Assembly (NCBI RefSeq): GCF_041381155.1
Contig: NC_091140.1
Coordinates: 24,394,864 to 24,458,863 of the forward strand
Direction: 5' to 3'
Length of the DNA stretch: 64,000 bases
Source: Argopecten irradians
Taxonomy: Eukaryota; Mollusca; Bivalvia; Pectinida; Pectinidae
In this document: positions 45,808 through 63,500 of the stretch, one piece after another
Position numbering within the stretch: the first letter of the stretch is position 1
How the letters are laid out: each line of letters begins with the position of its first letter
The notes under the pieces: model-generated
The model's database searches: none
Told to the model about the DNA's origin: nothing
The model's input: the letters and a program-made list of their open reading frames with translations, nothing else
Made by a program: the position numbers and the translations under genes

Positions 45808-46720
45808 CCATAAGTTACAGACTTTTTTTCTTGAGACATTTTACCACTGAAGATATGGAAGCTGCATCTTTGGTTCAGCAGGCAAGAGAAATTCCACTGT
45901 CACTCAAAGTAAATATGGACAAGTCAAAAGCGATGTTATCTAGTATAACCGTTCGATAAAGGGTTAAATTCCGCCAGTACACGTACAGTTCACACATTTG
46001 CATCTTCAACATCCCGTTACCATGGTATCGATCTAGACGTTATCTCTGAATTTTTCATAATAAACTTCCCACTGGTATATTCATCACTCCGGTTTAGCTT
46101 CCCTCGTCTTGTGTCTGTGCTCAGTGTACGATAAATCGTCAGTCTTTTTTATCTTATCACCTCTCGTTTTCAAATACTTGTCTCCTAATTACTCCGAGTT
46201 TCATCTGGCCTCGTCGACACCAGGACTCACATGGGCCATAAGTTTGATAACAGTCTACATAAATGGTTGGACCTTCCGTAGTGTCTATTGCCACGGGTCT
46301 CTGGCTCAGGGATATGAGAATTAGTTACTGTTTAAGTTTGCACCACAGTGCCTATTGACCATTTTACCGATTTTTAATATATACCCTTTTAAAATCGTCT
46401 AAAATGGTCAATAGGCACTCTGTTGGGTGCAAAAATAAACCAACTAATTCTCAGATCCATGTGTTCTCTAAAAGACTTGATAAATTTGTCTCTGCGACAT
46501 GTCAAGGGATTCAAACTAGGAGTCCGAGAAGGTGGGGGGTTAGTGTCAGCAACTTGGGCTCTTGTGGCCAGTTAATATTAACTGCCAGTCAAAATTTACA
46601 ATACAGTTCAATTGTATTATACTTGTAATTTTAATTAAGGATTAACTTGAATAGATTTTTTATGTTATGGAGATATAACACAAAAATCTGAGTGTACTCT
46701 AAATAAACCGCGAAGAGGTT
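45808..46720 (+). repeat. Second copy of the 42.2-kb sequence
   Basis: This copy starts CCATAAGTTACAGAC as at 42,182 and follows it to about the AAGGATTAAC palindrome arm. It is shorter than the first copy because the first has extra single bases and short runs scattered through it. Neither copy keeps a long frame. Confidence 0.85.
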
Positions 46721-46791
46721 TATGAAGAGAGTATACTCAGATTTTTGTGTTATAACTCCATAACATAAAAAAAATATTCAAATTAATCCTT
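46637..46791. repeat. 155-bp palindrome
   Basis: Arms 46,637-46,700 and 46,728-46,791 are inverted copies. They share TGTTATGGAGATATAACACA-type sequence with few mismatches. The spacer is itself partly symmetric (AAATAAACC, GGTTTAT). A degraded left arm alone occurs at about 43,082-43,150 in the first copy of the duplicated tract. The arms could form a hairpin or be the termini of a foldback element. Confidence 0.92.
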
Positions 46792-47070
46792 ATAATTCAA
46801 TTTCCTAAAGATAATTTCTTATTTTGTCTATGTAAGCATTACGCCGTCATCTCAGCCAATCAGACAACGCAACAAACGGCAAGCCATTTTTTCCTTTAAG
46901 GGCTGAGAAAGTAAATGTTTTACCCAATGAAAATGCTCGTAGCAAGCAAAATTGAATTATTATTATATGGATAAAAAAAATACCACATGGACCTTTAAAA
47001 AGAGAGGAAGGTTACAAAATGTGCCAGCCGCTACAATGTATATACCAATGGAAGACAGCCTGGTTCTGTA

Positions 47071-47174
47071 TAGTCCGCTAAACCTACTTATATATTAGGT
47101 CTTCTTTTTTTTTTGCCTAATTGTATATTAGGCAAAACAAAAGCCCTAATGTTACATGCGGGTTTAGCGGACTA
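47071..47174. mobile_element. TA-flanked MITE, family GTCCGCTAAAC, copy 3
   Basis: GTCCGCTAAACCT at the left and GGGTTTAGCGGAC at the right are flanked by TA. An inner TTTTTGCCTAA and TTAGGCAAAAC stem matches copies 1 and 2. It lies about 0.9 kb upstream of the likely thymosin first exon. Confidence 0.9.
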
Positions 47175-47989
47175 GATCCTGTGTTATATAAACCTATATA
47201 TATATAAGAAATTTTGTCAACTCGTCTTTGCTTCAGAAAATCCACGGTCAGATCCCCAGGTGTTATTGATTGTGCTGATTTTATCAATCAAATGAGGTTA
47301 ATGACCTTGCTGTCAATTTATACATCAATAAATTAATGCTAACAATTACGTGTAATTTACTAGTCTTTGACATACACGCGCAGAGTGCGTAAATGAAATC
47401 ACGCGTTATTGGAATAGCACGTGAAAAACTGACGCACGCGACACATGTGATTTAGACAACTCTTAACACACAAAGGTACATATGTGTGTGGGGAATTATC
47501 ATATGTGCAGTTCACAAAATCTGGATCCAGAAAAATTTCGACACTGAATAAATATCACTTTAATATAATATATTAAACATATGATATAATGTTTTGGACG
47601 CCCACGGCATAAGTACATCATTAGTTCAATCGGGGTACATCCCAAAAATAACTCCAGTTTACTCCAATCACTCATAATATACGTAACATAACCGATTACG
47701 GAACATAATTTTTAGATACTGTTGTTTCGCTTATTGTTGATCCATTTGTATGACTCATACATGTAGAAAACACACATACATATTATATATATTGAATGTT
47801 GTATTTACATTCCATCTGTCCACAAATGTCATATCCAGTTATACTGTATCAATTACATTGCAGAAACAAAGCAGGTGAACTGGTTGAATCAGGCCTGCAT
47901 GAATCAATCCCATTACCAATATTATTGTAATGACCTCACTGCCTTCTACTGTGAATCATCTTCGAAAAATAGTTCCCCATCTTTGTGAC
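47175..47989. other. Upstream region of the thymosin gene, no gene seen
   Basis: This AT-rich DNA contains a few CpG and CACGTG-like words (GCACGTGAAA at about 47,418). I see no convincing TATA box at a useful distance from the presumed first exon. Regulatory content cannot be called from sequence alone. Confidence 0.4.
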
Positions 47990-48129
47990 GCGGAAGGATA
48001 AACCGCAGACTGAGCGTGAAGACACGCCTAGTATTACTACGACACCACTGCAATCTCACATTTGGCCCTAAGATCTCAACGAGCGAGGTAGTGAATCGCA
48101 TCTTAACCAGACGTAGGAAAACTTACATT
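47990..48129 (+). other. Probable 5' non-coding exon of the thymosin gene
   Basis: A CpG-richer stretch ends at a strong splice donor, ATT|GTAAGT, with the cut after 48,129. The next acceptor on this strand before the thymosin start codon is the polypyrimidine tract and CAG at 48,571-48,599. Beta-thymosin genes usually have a non-coding first exon. The left limit is a guess, because no start-site signal is visible. Confidence 0.4.
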
Positions 48130-48547
48130 GTAAGTAAACTATTTAAATGCATTTTATTCATGATCGCAAACATAAATATTCAGTTTATTGTTCCAATTCA
48201 TGTGTATGTTTGTGGTATTGTATGTAAATTTTTATTCGCCTCATCTTCTTTAAAAAATGCTTTAGACGTGGAATTCATGCAGATGTGTTTGTTCATGCGT
48301 GACCTGTAGGTTTTGATTGAAATTTAAAACACCGTCACTGAAAAGTTAAACGTATCTGAATCACACTGCATTGAAATTGTGCTGCTATAGATCTACAAGT
48401 GTAAAGTGATTATGATAATGATATGGACAATAATATTTGAAAGAGGTTTTTTATGTTGGGAAAACATTGAAACAAGGTTATTTAATGTATGGATTGATCA
48501 TATTTTCATGTCCCTTGTTGTTGTGGTCGCATTATGGGCTTGGTTAA

Positions 48548-52917
<4,370 letters not shown>

Positions 52918-52943
52918 CTATCCAACAAGAGAAGTCCGCGTGA
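52918..52943 (+). CDS. Beta-thymosin, coding exon 2 (last 8 codons)
   Basis: After the acceptor CAG at 52,915-52,917, CT completes the split Thr codon begun by the A at 48,704. The frame then reads IQQEKSA and stops with TGA at 52,941-52,943. The tail TIQQEKSA matches the C-terminal helix of the family (TIEQEK type), and the phase fit confirms the exon pair. The 3' UTR continues from here. Confidence 0.95.
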
Positions 52944-53210
52944 AGAATGTCGATGTCACGTGATGGGGATGGGGATTATACGTCCATGTTGTCGTTGCCA
53001 GTGGAAACAGTGCTTTTCGAAAATCTCGCGAGATTTCTGCTATCATTATACATATAAACATTTTATATTATAAGAATTCCATTTTGTACATTGAAGATGA
53101 CCAATATTATTGGGAGATATTCACCAACTAACATACATTCGGCTTTCATATGATTTATTTCTTTGTGTAATACTCGATACGCGATGATCGAAGTCATGTA
53201 TTTTATTGGA

Positions 53211-53216
53211 AATAAA
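53211..53216 (+). terminator. Polyadenylation signal of the thymosin gene
   Basis: AATAAA lies 268 bases after the stop codon, and cleavage would be expected 10-30 bases further on. I did not notice another canonical signal between it and the stop. Confidence 0.65.
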
Positions 53217-53239
53217 ATCCTGAAGTCGAGCCAGAGCAT

Positions 53240-55100
53240 ACTCGAGGCTTCTTGTAAAATGTGTTGTTTTCAATTGTTTACTCTAAATTCAATTTGAATG
53301 GAGAGTGCTAATGAGATATGTTCTTATTTGGCAATACATTGGAAGGGCCAATTACCATGTCGGTTGAAAGAACTTGAAAAATTTATTCAAAGTTTAGAGC
53401 ATTATGTATTTTCGAGAAAAAAATGATTTTAGTCAACTATTGTTATTTTTCAGGTTTTTTTTACCAAATTATGTTCATTGACATGGAAATGTTTACAGGC
53501 AAGGGAAATTGTATGTCGTGAAATATAACCGATATGGTCGTCAAATATGAAATACAACCAAATAAAAGGGCATTGTCTCCAGCGTATTGCACTATGGATA
53601 GCATCGTCGTTCAAGGACACAAAGCTAACGAGCTTTCTTAAATGAATGATCTTAATCTTCGTTCAAGGTCATGTTAATTTGAGAAAGCTTGTTCATACTC
53701 TGTTGTCACCTTGCCATAATTTCAGACGCATTAAGTTACGGCAATAACTCAACGAATGTCGGTATTTTCTGTGTTATAATACCTGATCTTCTCAATACCA
53801 AAGACCTGGCGCTAAACCTAAGCATATTGTTCTTATTTTTAATCAAGTGTTGCCGCTTTAGTAACGCTGATGTCCATTTAAGGTTAATATCGATATTTAA
53901 TTATAAAATAACCAAAGTGTCGAACTTCAATGCGTCAATTTTGATAACAAAATGACTTGGGCAAAGTAGGTTTTACCGCCGATTGTTCGCACCCTTCAAT
54001 GATTGTGGTATTCATTTGTATAATTTCACAATCACCGGAAGGTGCGACATATCGTACTTTCCCCCACGTTCTTTTGGTATCTCGAAACACCCCCCCCCCC
54101 GTATTGGAATTGCTTTCTATGGATTATCTGGCTACGACAAATGTATACAACCCGACGTTTTGGTTTCCAGGAACCATCACGAATTTGAGGAGATCGGTGT
54201 GCTGTATATAAAGACAAGGTCCGAACTCACTAGCGAAAATAAGGGACTGCAATAACCCCTGAAAGAGAAAGACATATTCCTAATTATATAGTAGTGTTTC
54301 AAGTCCATGTGCCTTTGTCCTAAAAGGACATGTACACGTTTTACGGAGATGTTACTGACGCTGCATCATTTCTCCATTGCTTTAAAAAAAAAAGTGGTAA
54401 ACTTGTATGTAATTGTGTTACGATGAGCTCCAAACTTTTTTGCGATATCCTAGTTTAATATACACGAACTGCAAATGAATACTGCAACAAGAATGGGACG
54501 TTTTTCGTTTTTGGATTATGACGGCACTGACTCTGTGCCAAAAGATATCGATTTGTTCTTGGCATCAACTATGCAATGTATGATGGATGGAGCATTTTGT
54601 CCAACACGTTCCAATGTTAGAACACCAACGTACCAGGAGTTCTCTATTCAATTATCGGATGTGGGTTTTCACTTGGTGTAGAGACATTGTGACGCGTAGA
54701 TAGTTACATATATTGTAAGTCGTATGGCGTGACAAAATGAAATTTATAGTATAAGGGGTCAGTTCATTTCCATAACTCGGAAATATTGTGTATTTGTTCA
54801 GAACTCGTATCTAAATGTCTGCACCAGAGAATGCGGTAACAGGACGTTAGTGGTCGATACTGTAACAGTTTCCCGGAGTCCTGCTGTTTTTCTCCAGATT
54901 ATCACAAAACAGCGAAAAATCGATACGGAAGCTCAGTTCTGAAGGATTCCACAAAGTCAGCAGTAAATAAGATAATACAGTAATGTCAATTTCCTGTTTC
55001 GTTAATCCCGATATTCGACGATTACACAATAGAACGTTATGTATTGTAATGATATTTATAATTGTGCTGTACGAGGGACCAGGATTGTAACAAATCTAAA
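53240..55100. other. Intergenic DNA, no gene seen
   Basis: Open frames at 53,957-54,255 and 54,475-54,681 have plausible composition but no start context, splice sites or motif that I recognise. A C-run lies at about 54,091-54,100. I cannot support a function for any of them. Confidence 0.5.
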
Positions 55101-55103
55101 CCA

Positions 55104-55243
55104 CAGGGACCTGGCACGAAATTTTTTTAACCATTAGTATACATATATATATATTATTGTATCAAGGGTATGAACTCGGCGGTCGGGAAAAACGGACCTA
55201 TTTTTTTTAAAAAACCGTGATTATTTTAATAAATGGGTTCTAT
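55104..55243. mobile_element. One end of the unit B transposon family
   Basis: The sequence begins CAGGGACCTGGCACGAAA and matches, in reverse orientation, the right end of the unit B element (21,272-21,406) for about 135 bp, through AATAAATGGGTTCTA. Similarity stops there and no opposite end was found nearby, so this copy is truncated or internally different. Confidence 0.88.
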
Positions 55244-56439
55244 TGTTTTTATTGTTCTGGAGTTTGCCGAAGTTGTCAAAACACCGATGTTCAAGTAGCT
55301 CAATGTGTTTGAGATTGTCGTCGGACTTGACGATATTACATCCTTGGGAGCCATGTGATTATATAATCTACAATTAGATCCATCGCCATCTACAGACGGA
55401 ACATTTTCACTTGTGTTCGATGGGTACAATGTATTTGTGGTGACGCGTAACTGTCAATACGTGGATTACTAGCAGTGCATATTTTATAATACACGTGATT
55501 AAATTCTCAAAGAACAAAGACAAGAGGATATGTTTATAACTGACCTCTGTCAGAGGGTCTCACGCCCGTCCACCCTAAAGACGCGATCGTAGGATGAACA
55601 CAAACACAGAGGTAATGTTTACATTTCACAACACTGCACGTCGCCCCGGTTGAGATATTTTTCCTGTTTCTTTATACAATTGTTAATTTAAAAAAATGTT
55701 GGTATCATATATGAATATAAAACATATATGTATTGTTTACATTTTCCCAAAAATCTATGAAAAACAACAATATACACGTAATGTTGTGTCAAAATGTAAA
55801 CAAGGCCATGTGTTTATTTTAAAAAAAGTAGCCCCTTTACGTTGCATAGAACATTTTCATACGCAAGTTCAAAGTTCAATGTTCCCATGCAGTTATGGTA
55901 AACAAAATCGGCTGGTATTTGCGTATAGTGAACAAGTCTAGCAAGTGTAAATATAGTTGTGTGACACTGATGTATACTTTTGGTTGTGTCTCTTTGTGAT
56001 AGTGGATCACTACCTTACATTATAGTGCTATCTCGCTGAAACTAGGCTAACCAGTCGTCCCACTCATTATATATTGAAAAATATTAAAATTCGATGTGCA
56101 AACTATCGGAAATAACCCAGAGCCTCCATTAAAGATGCTACACCGCTGACAGTTGATCTTTTTTTCTCTATCAAAAAACAGGAGCAGAGAAATAAGTATT
56201 TTCTTCAGTAACAAAATCAGTTACAAAAGTAACTAGCTTTACACCATTGCTACAACTGAAAAGTTTGAACTTCTTATTTTACTTCAATTAAAAAAAAATT
56301 AATTGCGTTCCGAAAAAAACCCCATGGTACTCTGTCCCATATGGACTCCAAATTGAAACAAACGAGTAATGTAACACGTTTCTGTAAAACGTCACCTATT
56401 GGATGGAAATAAGTGTCAGACTTTAAAAGTTCATTTTTT

Positions 56440-56870
56440 AGAAGAAAAAAAATCTTCGTCTCAAGTTCTGGAAGGCCTAGAGACCTTTTATTGGGTATGC
56501 AGCATGCTGAGATAAATCGCTACCAATTTTGTTAATATGAATGACCTTGACTTACAATCAAAGTCACAGTAGTCAAAATCCTCAAATTTTGAAATGACTT
56601 CTTTCTGTGAAGTTCTGGAATTCCAAGAGACATCTTATAGCGTATGAAGCATGCTGACATAAATGGCTACCAAGTTTGATTGAATGACCTTGACCTATTG
56701 TCAACGTCACATGGGCTAATAATAAAAATATTTAAACTGCTTCTTGTCAAGTTATGGGTGGACTAGATACCTGATACTGGACATGTAGCATGCCCAGATA
56801 AATGGCTACCAAGTTTGTTAATATGAATGACCTTGGCCGTGATTTAGTGTTGGTAAAAAGCCAGTCAAGT
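56440..56870 (+). repeat. 143-bp tandem repeat, three units, with TGACCTTG sites
   Basis: Three diverged units share AAGTTCTGGA or a variant, GCATGCTGA or GCATGCCCA, AAATGGCTACCAA and AATGACCTTG. The TGACCTTG words start at 56,542, 56,685 and 56,828, exactly 143 bp apart. TGACCTTGA is the complement of TCAAGGTCA, the monomeric nuclear-receptor site of ERR and SF-1 type receptors. Related TGACCTTGACC words lie at about 58,379 and 58,739 and TGACCTTTGACC at about 58,500, each in less regular repeats. Confidence 0.85.
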
Positions 56871-59800
56871 TGTTCAATGACAATTGCATCTACAGATATT
56901 ACAATTAAATGTTAACGACCTCTTCCAGAACGTTTTCTTTTCAGTATCGTCCTTATATTTCCTGGTTCTTTATGTTACATATGTACGTGATGTTTATATA
57001 CAAGGAAGCTAGATCATCTTATTGACTAATGAGGTAACAGTTTAGGAGGAAGTACAGCGAACACGTGTAACTTAGAGAGGGATTAAAGCTAGTTGAAGAA
57101 AGTTTTGTCTAAAAAATGATAATTAGATAAAAGGGGGTTTGCTGTTTGACTTAAGCATCGGTTTTAATGAAGGTTAGATGTAAACCACCAATAAACAGCA
57201 ATATTGAATTTTGTTATACGAGTCCATATCTTGTACGTATGTATCAACATTACGTCATCGACTTTAGAAAGTAACATCGTTGATTTTGAGAGAAAATTAA
57301 AGAAAATTCTACTCATACATTGAGTAAATAATACATTCATTAATTCCATTCTCAGCTTCTTTCCAAAAATAACACAACACATCGGAAACACGATACATAG
57401 ACGTATATTATAATATGCATGTGGTCGAAAAAGACGGCAGAAATAATAATCAATACTTTGAAGGTAGATGGATTACTAGTACATAATGTATATGGACAGA
57501 AAGACCATCCATTGACCATGTAATTGTGGTCAGTGATACCGAGTCAGGATCTTAACACAGCTATATATATAGTGGTCACTTTGTGGTCGACACTGTTTAA
57601 AGGTCTCGTGATATTATTGTTTTACAATATGTAAACATTGCTGGAATGTGAAATAAAATCTCCAATAATTGCCCAACCCATGCTACATGTACTACATAGT
57701 TCACCACAGGCGTTTGATTCTAGACACCTCCATCATGTGTCAACTAGGTCCTCATTTCTAAAGCCTGAGAGTATACTGTATAAACCAAGAGTTTCTAATA
57801 TGAATCATGAAGTTGTTTACGAGGTCCTCTTTGCTTTAATTAAATCGAATTGCATTAAGGAATGATTTCAGTGATGTAATCTAGTGCGGGTTTTCGTTTC
57901 TTAAAATCACAGACTACCCCATAATATATACATATATGTGTGTGTAATACTGGCACGGTATTAAATGAACATACATTGAAGTATATGTTTTGAAATAAAA
58001 AAAACCCTATGATATACAGATTGTAGGGTCATGGCCTGAAGATCCTAAGTAAGATTTAGTTTCGACTATAGATCATCTCCTGGTGAAGTTTACAATTTCA
58101 CTTCATCTCAAAATTAACATTTGGCACAAACAATACCAAATGTTCCATTCGATTGAGCAATAAATAAAACATAAATTTAATTGAAAAGTACTTTCGAATA
58201 TTTCTAAACCAATATATGTTGATGCGGCAGCCATTTGTCAAACAAATTACATGGACAGATAAAGAATCTGATCTCCCAATGTTGAAACGCAAATTTATTC
58301 AAGTGTTTTGAAAATACTTGATGGAATGAAGCGGTCAAGCCCACGGGCATTGTCAATGATTTTTACACATATCAACAGTGACCTTGACCTACGTCGAACA
58401 TGACCGAAACTCAAACTTATCTTTTAAGATGTTTTATTCTCTATATACACGAACATGTGATAAGCCAAGAATAATTTCTAAACATCAGTAAACACGCAGT
58501 GACCTTTGACCTTCATCTGGAGACCCTGAAACTCTAAGTTTGATTATATGTATTTTGTACATGTATATCAATGCATTAAACATAAGAAATGAAGTCGATA
58601 GTGACTTAAGTCACACAAACCTTCAAAACTCTGAATCGTGAGCTTGTCGAAGACTTTTCTTAATATTGTCTTTCTGTATCTGTAGCCGTTCAAGTGATAC
58701 ATGTAACCATGATTTTCTAAATATAGAAACCTTTACCGTGACCTTGACCTGGTAACCCCGATGCTCGAAGTTATATAATATTTCAGTTTGATGAAAATCC
58801 ATTTCAAAAGAAACCATGACATCGCTGTCTTTATCAAACTTCGTATGGACGGAGGGTCATGGGTAGGTAGAGATGAAAGAATATAGCCCAAAAATAACCC
58901 CTCCTCCCCCACCCTTCACTGAACTGATTTCACTGACAAAGTGTAAATCTTCATACAATAGTACAAAATGTATGTTTAGTTGATGTACCCTTCCTTGTCC
59001 TGGTAATGATATATAGTCGCATTACTTCCACCCTACATATTTTAGTGACTTGATTTCACATTGTACAAGTATGATCATATTTGGCGTAGTGTATGAAGAG
59101 TTTAGACTGAACTGACATGGAACAATAGTCGTAATTCAAGTACCGAGTTTCCTGATAGGATAGTCGAGGGTCCACTGAACACCGGAAGCTAGTGATGAGG
59201 AAACAAACGATACGAAATCACATTGACGTAAAATAGTTCCCTTTAGCTTACTGACAGGTCCGTCTGATCGTTACAGAAGGCTTACAACATAAGATAGAAT
59301 AAAGGGAATATTCAGGGATAATGAAAATAAGTTCTCATTTATAACGCTTAACAAACACAATACACATTCGAATGGGTTCTAGTTGGCCAAAACAACTTTC
59401 TATCATTTAATATGTATATTAGCTTACTCATCGAGGTACAATGTAATTACAGTGATTCAGACAAAACTGTCTAGATTCGAAAATTCATTGATTTCAGCAT
59501 AATTGATATTAATATTTGACACAATGATCTGAGAATAAGTTTCAATTGATGTAAATTTGTATATAGATTGTATGTATATTTTAAGATTGTTGACTCATCA
59601 GTGTGGCCATATCTAATACCTATAGACCATTCATTTAGACCCCTAAAACTAGACCATATCAATGACATTATGATTATAATTATGGTCTATGAACACTTTG
59701 GTGGGGCCAAATTCCTGCAAGTGTATACCTTAGTGTACATATGTCCAATCCCAGTGTATTAACTAGTAAAACACTGTACATGTACATTAGAAGCCACCAA

Positions 59801-60520
59801 CTATTTTCAACTAATATTCAACCTATTGTAATATCAGACCATACTGCGTACACAGATCGAAATTAAATGCATATTTCTTCGTGCTCTATAAATACTTCAT
59901 AGGTACCGGTGGTTAAATCTAGATATATTTAAATGAACAGATGTAGACTGCATGAAACTAATCCCCACCTTAATATACTCTCTAGACAATCGCATAGTCC
60001 TGTCAAACCCGGAAGGTAAACACCGAAAGTTAAATTCCGAGAAACGATACGATAATTTAAATGTATTTACGTTTTGATCACATTAAAAGGTTTATTTTTA
60101 TTCTATATACTTATTTTATTACTTCCAATACACTAATTTCTCTTTCTATAAATAGTGACTGAAGCTTTCGTGGTCAGACGTGTTGTGTCTGAAAAAATAT
60201 TCATTTACAGAGCTATATTTATCAAATCTCCATTGCTGTAGAGTCTTGCTAACCCTGGACAAAAATGTATGAGATATAGAATTACTAAGCCGTACGCCCG
60301 TACCACTGCTCGCAAAATATCGACTTACATGTTATTATGATAGGCGTTGATCAGCTTCACGTTTCAATATAGTCGACAACACGTAGATTTGTGTTAATAA
60401 ATCTATAAGCTGGTTTTATACTCTCACTGTTTTATATCATAGAGATATCATAATATCCTGTCTGATGGATAGGACTGGGGATTATATTTCTACTGTCATC
60501 AATCTACACCATACCAAAAC
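56871..60520. other. Intergenic DNA, no gene seen
   Basis: AT-rich sequence with short unconserved open frames. Degenerate repeats around 58,380-58,760 carry the TGACCTTGACC word. No RNA gene or splice-linked frame was recognised. Confidence 0.5.
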
Positions 60521-60522
60521 CA

Positions 60523-60597
60523 TCCTCGATATTCCAGGGGTTACTATCGCTGTCGTTGGATACGGCGGCAGTCATAGTAACCCCTGGAATAGAGGAT
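60523..60597. repeat. 75-bp hairpin repeat, copy 2
   Basis: The arms TCCTCGATATTCCAGGGGTT and AACCCCTGGAATAGAGGA pair well, and the loop holds GTCGTTGGATA. It is the reverse-orientation relative of 40,331-40,405. The arms are better conserved here. No target duplication is evident. Confidence 0.87.
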
Positions 60598-60599
60598 TA

Positions 60600-63500
60600 T
60601 CCAACAACATTGACCACCAAGGATGTTCATTATACACATGCGTTTGACTAATTTGTAATTGTTATAAGTCGTGATCACTATATAATAAACATTTGCATCT
60701 GAATGATAACTTTGTACGTATGTAATCAGGGTGGAATAAGACCTCATACACGTGTATGAGTAGTAGTTTTATGGAAGATATTTTTCTTACGGAAATATCA
60801 GCTTGCTTGGAAAGATATGAATTAAGCTGAACACTGAACACTTTTTTTTAAAACTATGCCATTATTTTGGTCACAATTCAATTAAATTTAACTTTATTGC
60901 TTCCTTACATCCATACAAAAGGGATCGATAGCAAAACATACATGTACATAACACACAGTAGATCAAAACAACATCTAGGTCACAGAAATGTTGTACGGAA
61001 TACACATACTGTTAATTATATAACGTTATACATCAAATGAGGTTTGTTGACGGCGCATTTGCAATTCAGACTGACAAGGGAATTTTACATTCTAACGGGG
61101 ACGTTGTTACTTATGATGGACTAGTCATAAAGTGTATAATTTATGCTGGTACATAGTTTGAGGAACCACTAGACCAAACTAAGTAGCTTTGTTTCCTGTT
61201 CGCCGAGATAAAATTACGTCCCAATTTCCGGAATAGTAAGTCTAACTTCCGGAATATCTATAGAGCACTTAGGAGCGGACGGGATCATGGATAGTCAACT
61301 GGAACAGCACTATATAACCTGACTTGGCTAAACATTATTAAAATATTCTACAACATTAATGTTATTGTTTAGTGTCAATTATAAAAAATAGTAACATACA
61401 TTGCACCACAAAATAATAAAATTTAGCAATTGTTACATCTTTCGATATAATATTTAAATAATAGATACATGTCAAAAATATAATTTTGGAGATGTGACCT
61501 ATATGTAGTTAGAAGTAGACATTTACAAAAGCAATGTCAACAATTTCCCTTTATTTTCTCGATCTAACTATTCTATACTAAGCGAATTATGGGATGATGT
61601 GTAATCTGTAATATATACAACAATTAACGGACACTTGTACAGTTAGACCTGCATCTACAGGAAGGGGACAGGCGAGGGGAGTGGTGGACAGGCGAGGGGA
61701 GTGGTGGGGTGGGGTAGATTGAATTTCGGTGAATCTGACACCAAGGACGTATACTTATTCTCTGCTGTTCATTTGGCAAATGAATGACCTTTATCCGTGT
61801 TCATGATTATATATGTCAAATTTGACACTGACCATTCCGTGGGGCTAAGATATCAAATTTGTCAGCGAGATAGCTGAAGCAATGTGCCATGTTAAAGTAT
61901 TAAGCTCACCAGGACTAGGGAATTTACGCTCTAGAAGAAAAAAAAATTGTAAAAATTCAGGAGGCGTGAAATGCGATGTTACGCTTTTGGTGATCTGAGG
62001 ATTTTTTTTTAAATCCTTGCGTTGATATTATAAGTTAGCTTGATATTTAATCATTAGATAAGATTAAGTGAATACACCATTTTAATTTCATATTTAAATC
62101 CCTACTTTTAATTGGTACATGTAGAGGCATGCGAAATGACTCGATACACATGTACATGTATATTTTATTAATTGACATGACACAATGAACTTATTTAGAC
62201 GGAAACTAAGAAATCGGTACGTTCGTACTACAAACCCACGTTCGTACTACAAACCCCTTTACAAGAGTTTCCTTATATTATGTCTGAAGTTTAAACAATT
62301 TTAAACTTCCTTGGTATTATAAACTCGTTTTAAGTACTTACATTATGAGAATGTGCGTTATACAAATGAACAAAATTCTCAAACTCGGACTTCCCTGTCG
62401 ATAGTTTCGTTTTTTCCTACAGTAACTAAAAAAGAAATGAATGCGTACACACAAATGAATTAACTCACAGGGGCACAGAATCAATACAAAACCCTAGTAA
62501 AAACAACATATGAATATGTATAGTGACATTAAGGATGTGTGACGAGCCCCTGTGTAAAGGCTCGACTCAATAACACGGAAGTTTGGTTCATTTAAACTAT
62601 CTGTAGTACGTATACATATACTATGCATGAGCGCATATATATATTTAAGGCAAAATGAATACGATCCTTTTTGTATGAAAGTGTTTGATAGCATACACAA
62701 ACGATTTATGTTAAGATCAATTTTCTTTTACGACTGTTCACTGTTGACTTGTTCTTCAAAGACACTCCTTGACAGATTTTAATCATGAGTTCGGTACAGT
62801 AGGTTGGTGACAGAATTTGTAAACAAACCTGTAGGTTTAAGAGGTTGACAAACAACGTATCACACTATTTAGCTGTTTCATGGTTCGCCCTGGACAGATT
62901 GGTGTCAATGGATACAACAAATGATCTGAGCAAAATCAATAATTTGTTTTGTCTTCGAGTCTCATCCTGTTAATTACTTGTCTTTTTATCGGATTTAATT
63001 TCAGAGATACAATCAAGTCTCATTATCTCGATTTCGGCGGAACCTTCGTAAACTCAAAATACAGTCAGGGTATTTCAGCTTAAATACTGTACATGAACAA
63101 TATATATAGTAGTAATTCTAAAGGAACACTTAGATTTAAACATTGTCTTCTTTATAAAAACCAGTTCAAGTTAACGATGTTCTATTGCATATATGTATCT
63201 CGATCAGGATAACTGCATCTTCAACTTGGTGTCTTTCAAAACTGGTTATGGATAAATCGGGCGGTCTGAAAATTTGACCTTGATATCGACGACTTACATG
63301 TTATACCGGTCGCGCGCTACATGGAGAGGTTTCTACACGTGCTAATAAAGCCATTTCCAGCATAAACTTGACTGCACTAATCCTTTAATTAAAACAAAAC
63401 TGTTCAACGGGAGGTAACTCGCGTTACTTTTTCAGGAATTCCACGCCGTACAAATACTGCCAAGGAATGTTGTGCACGCAATACTTGTTATTTTAGAAGT

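Noticed and set aside
53957-54255. Two overlapping frames of 84 and 90 codons
   Set aside because: Different frames over the same C-run with no recognisable family. Not enough support for a gene.
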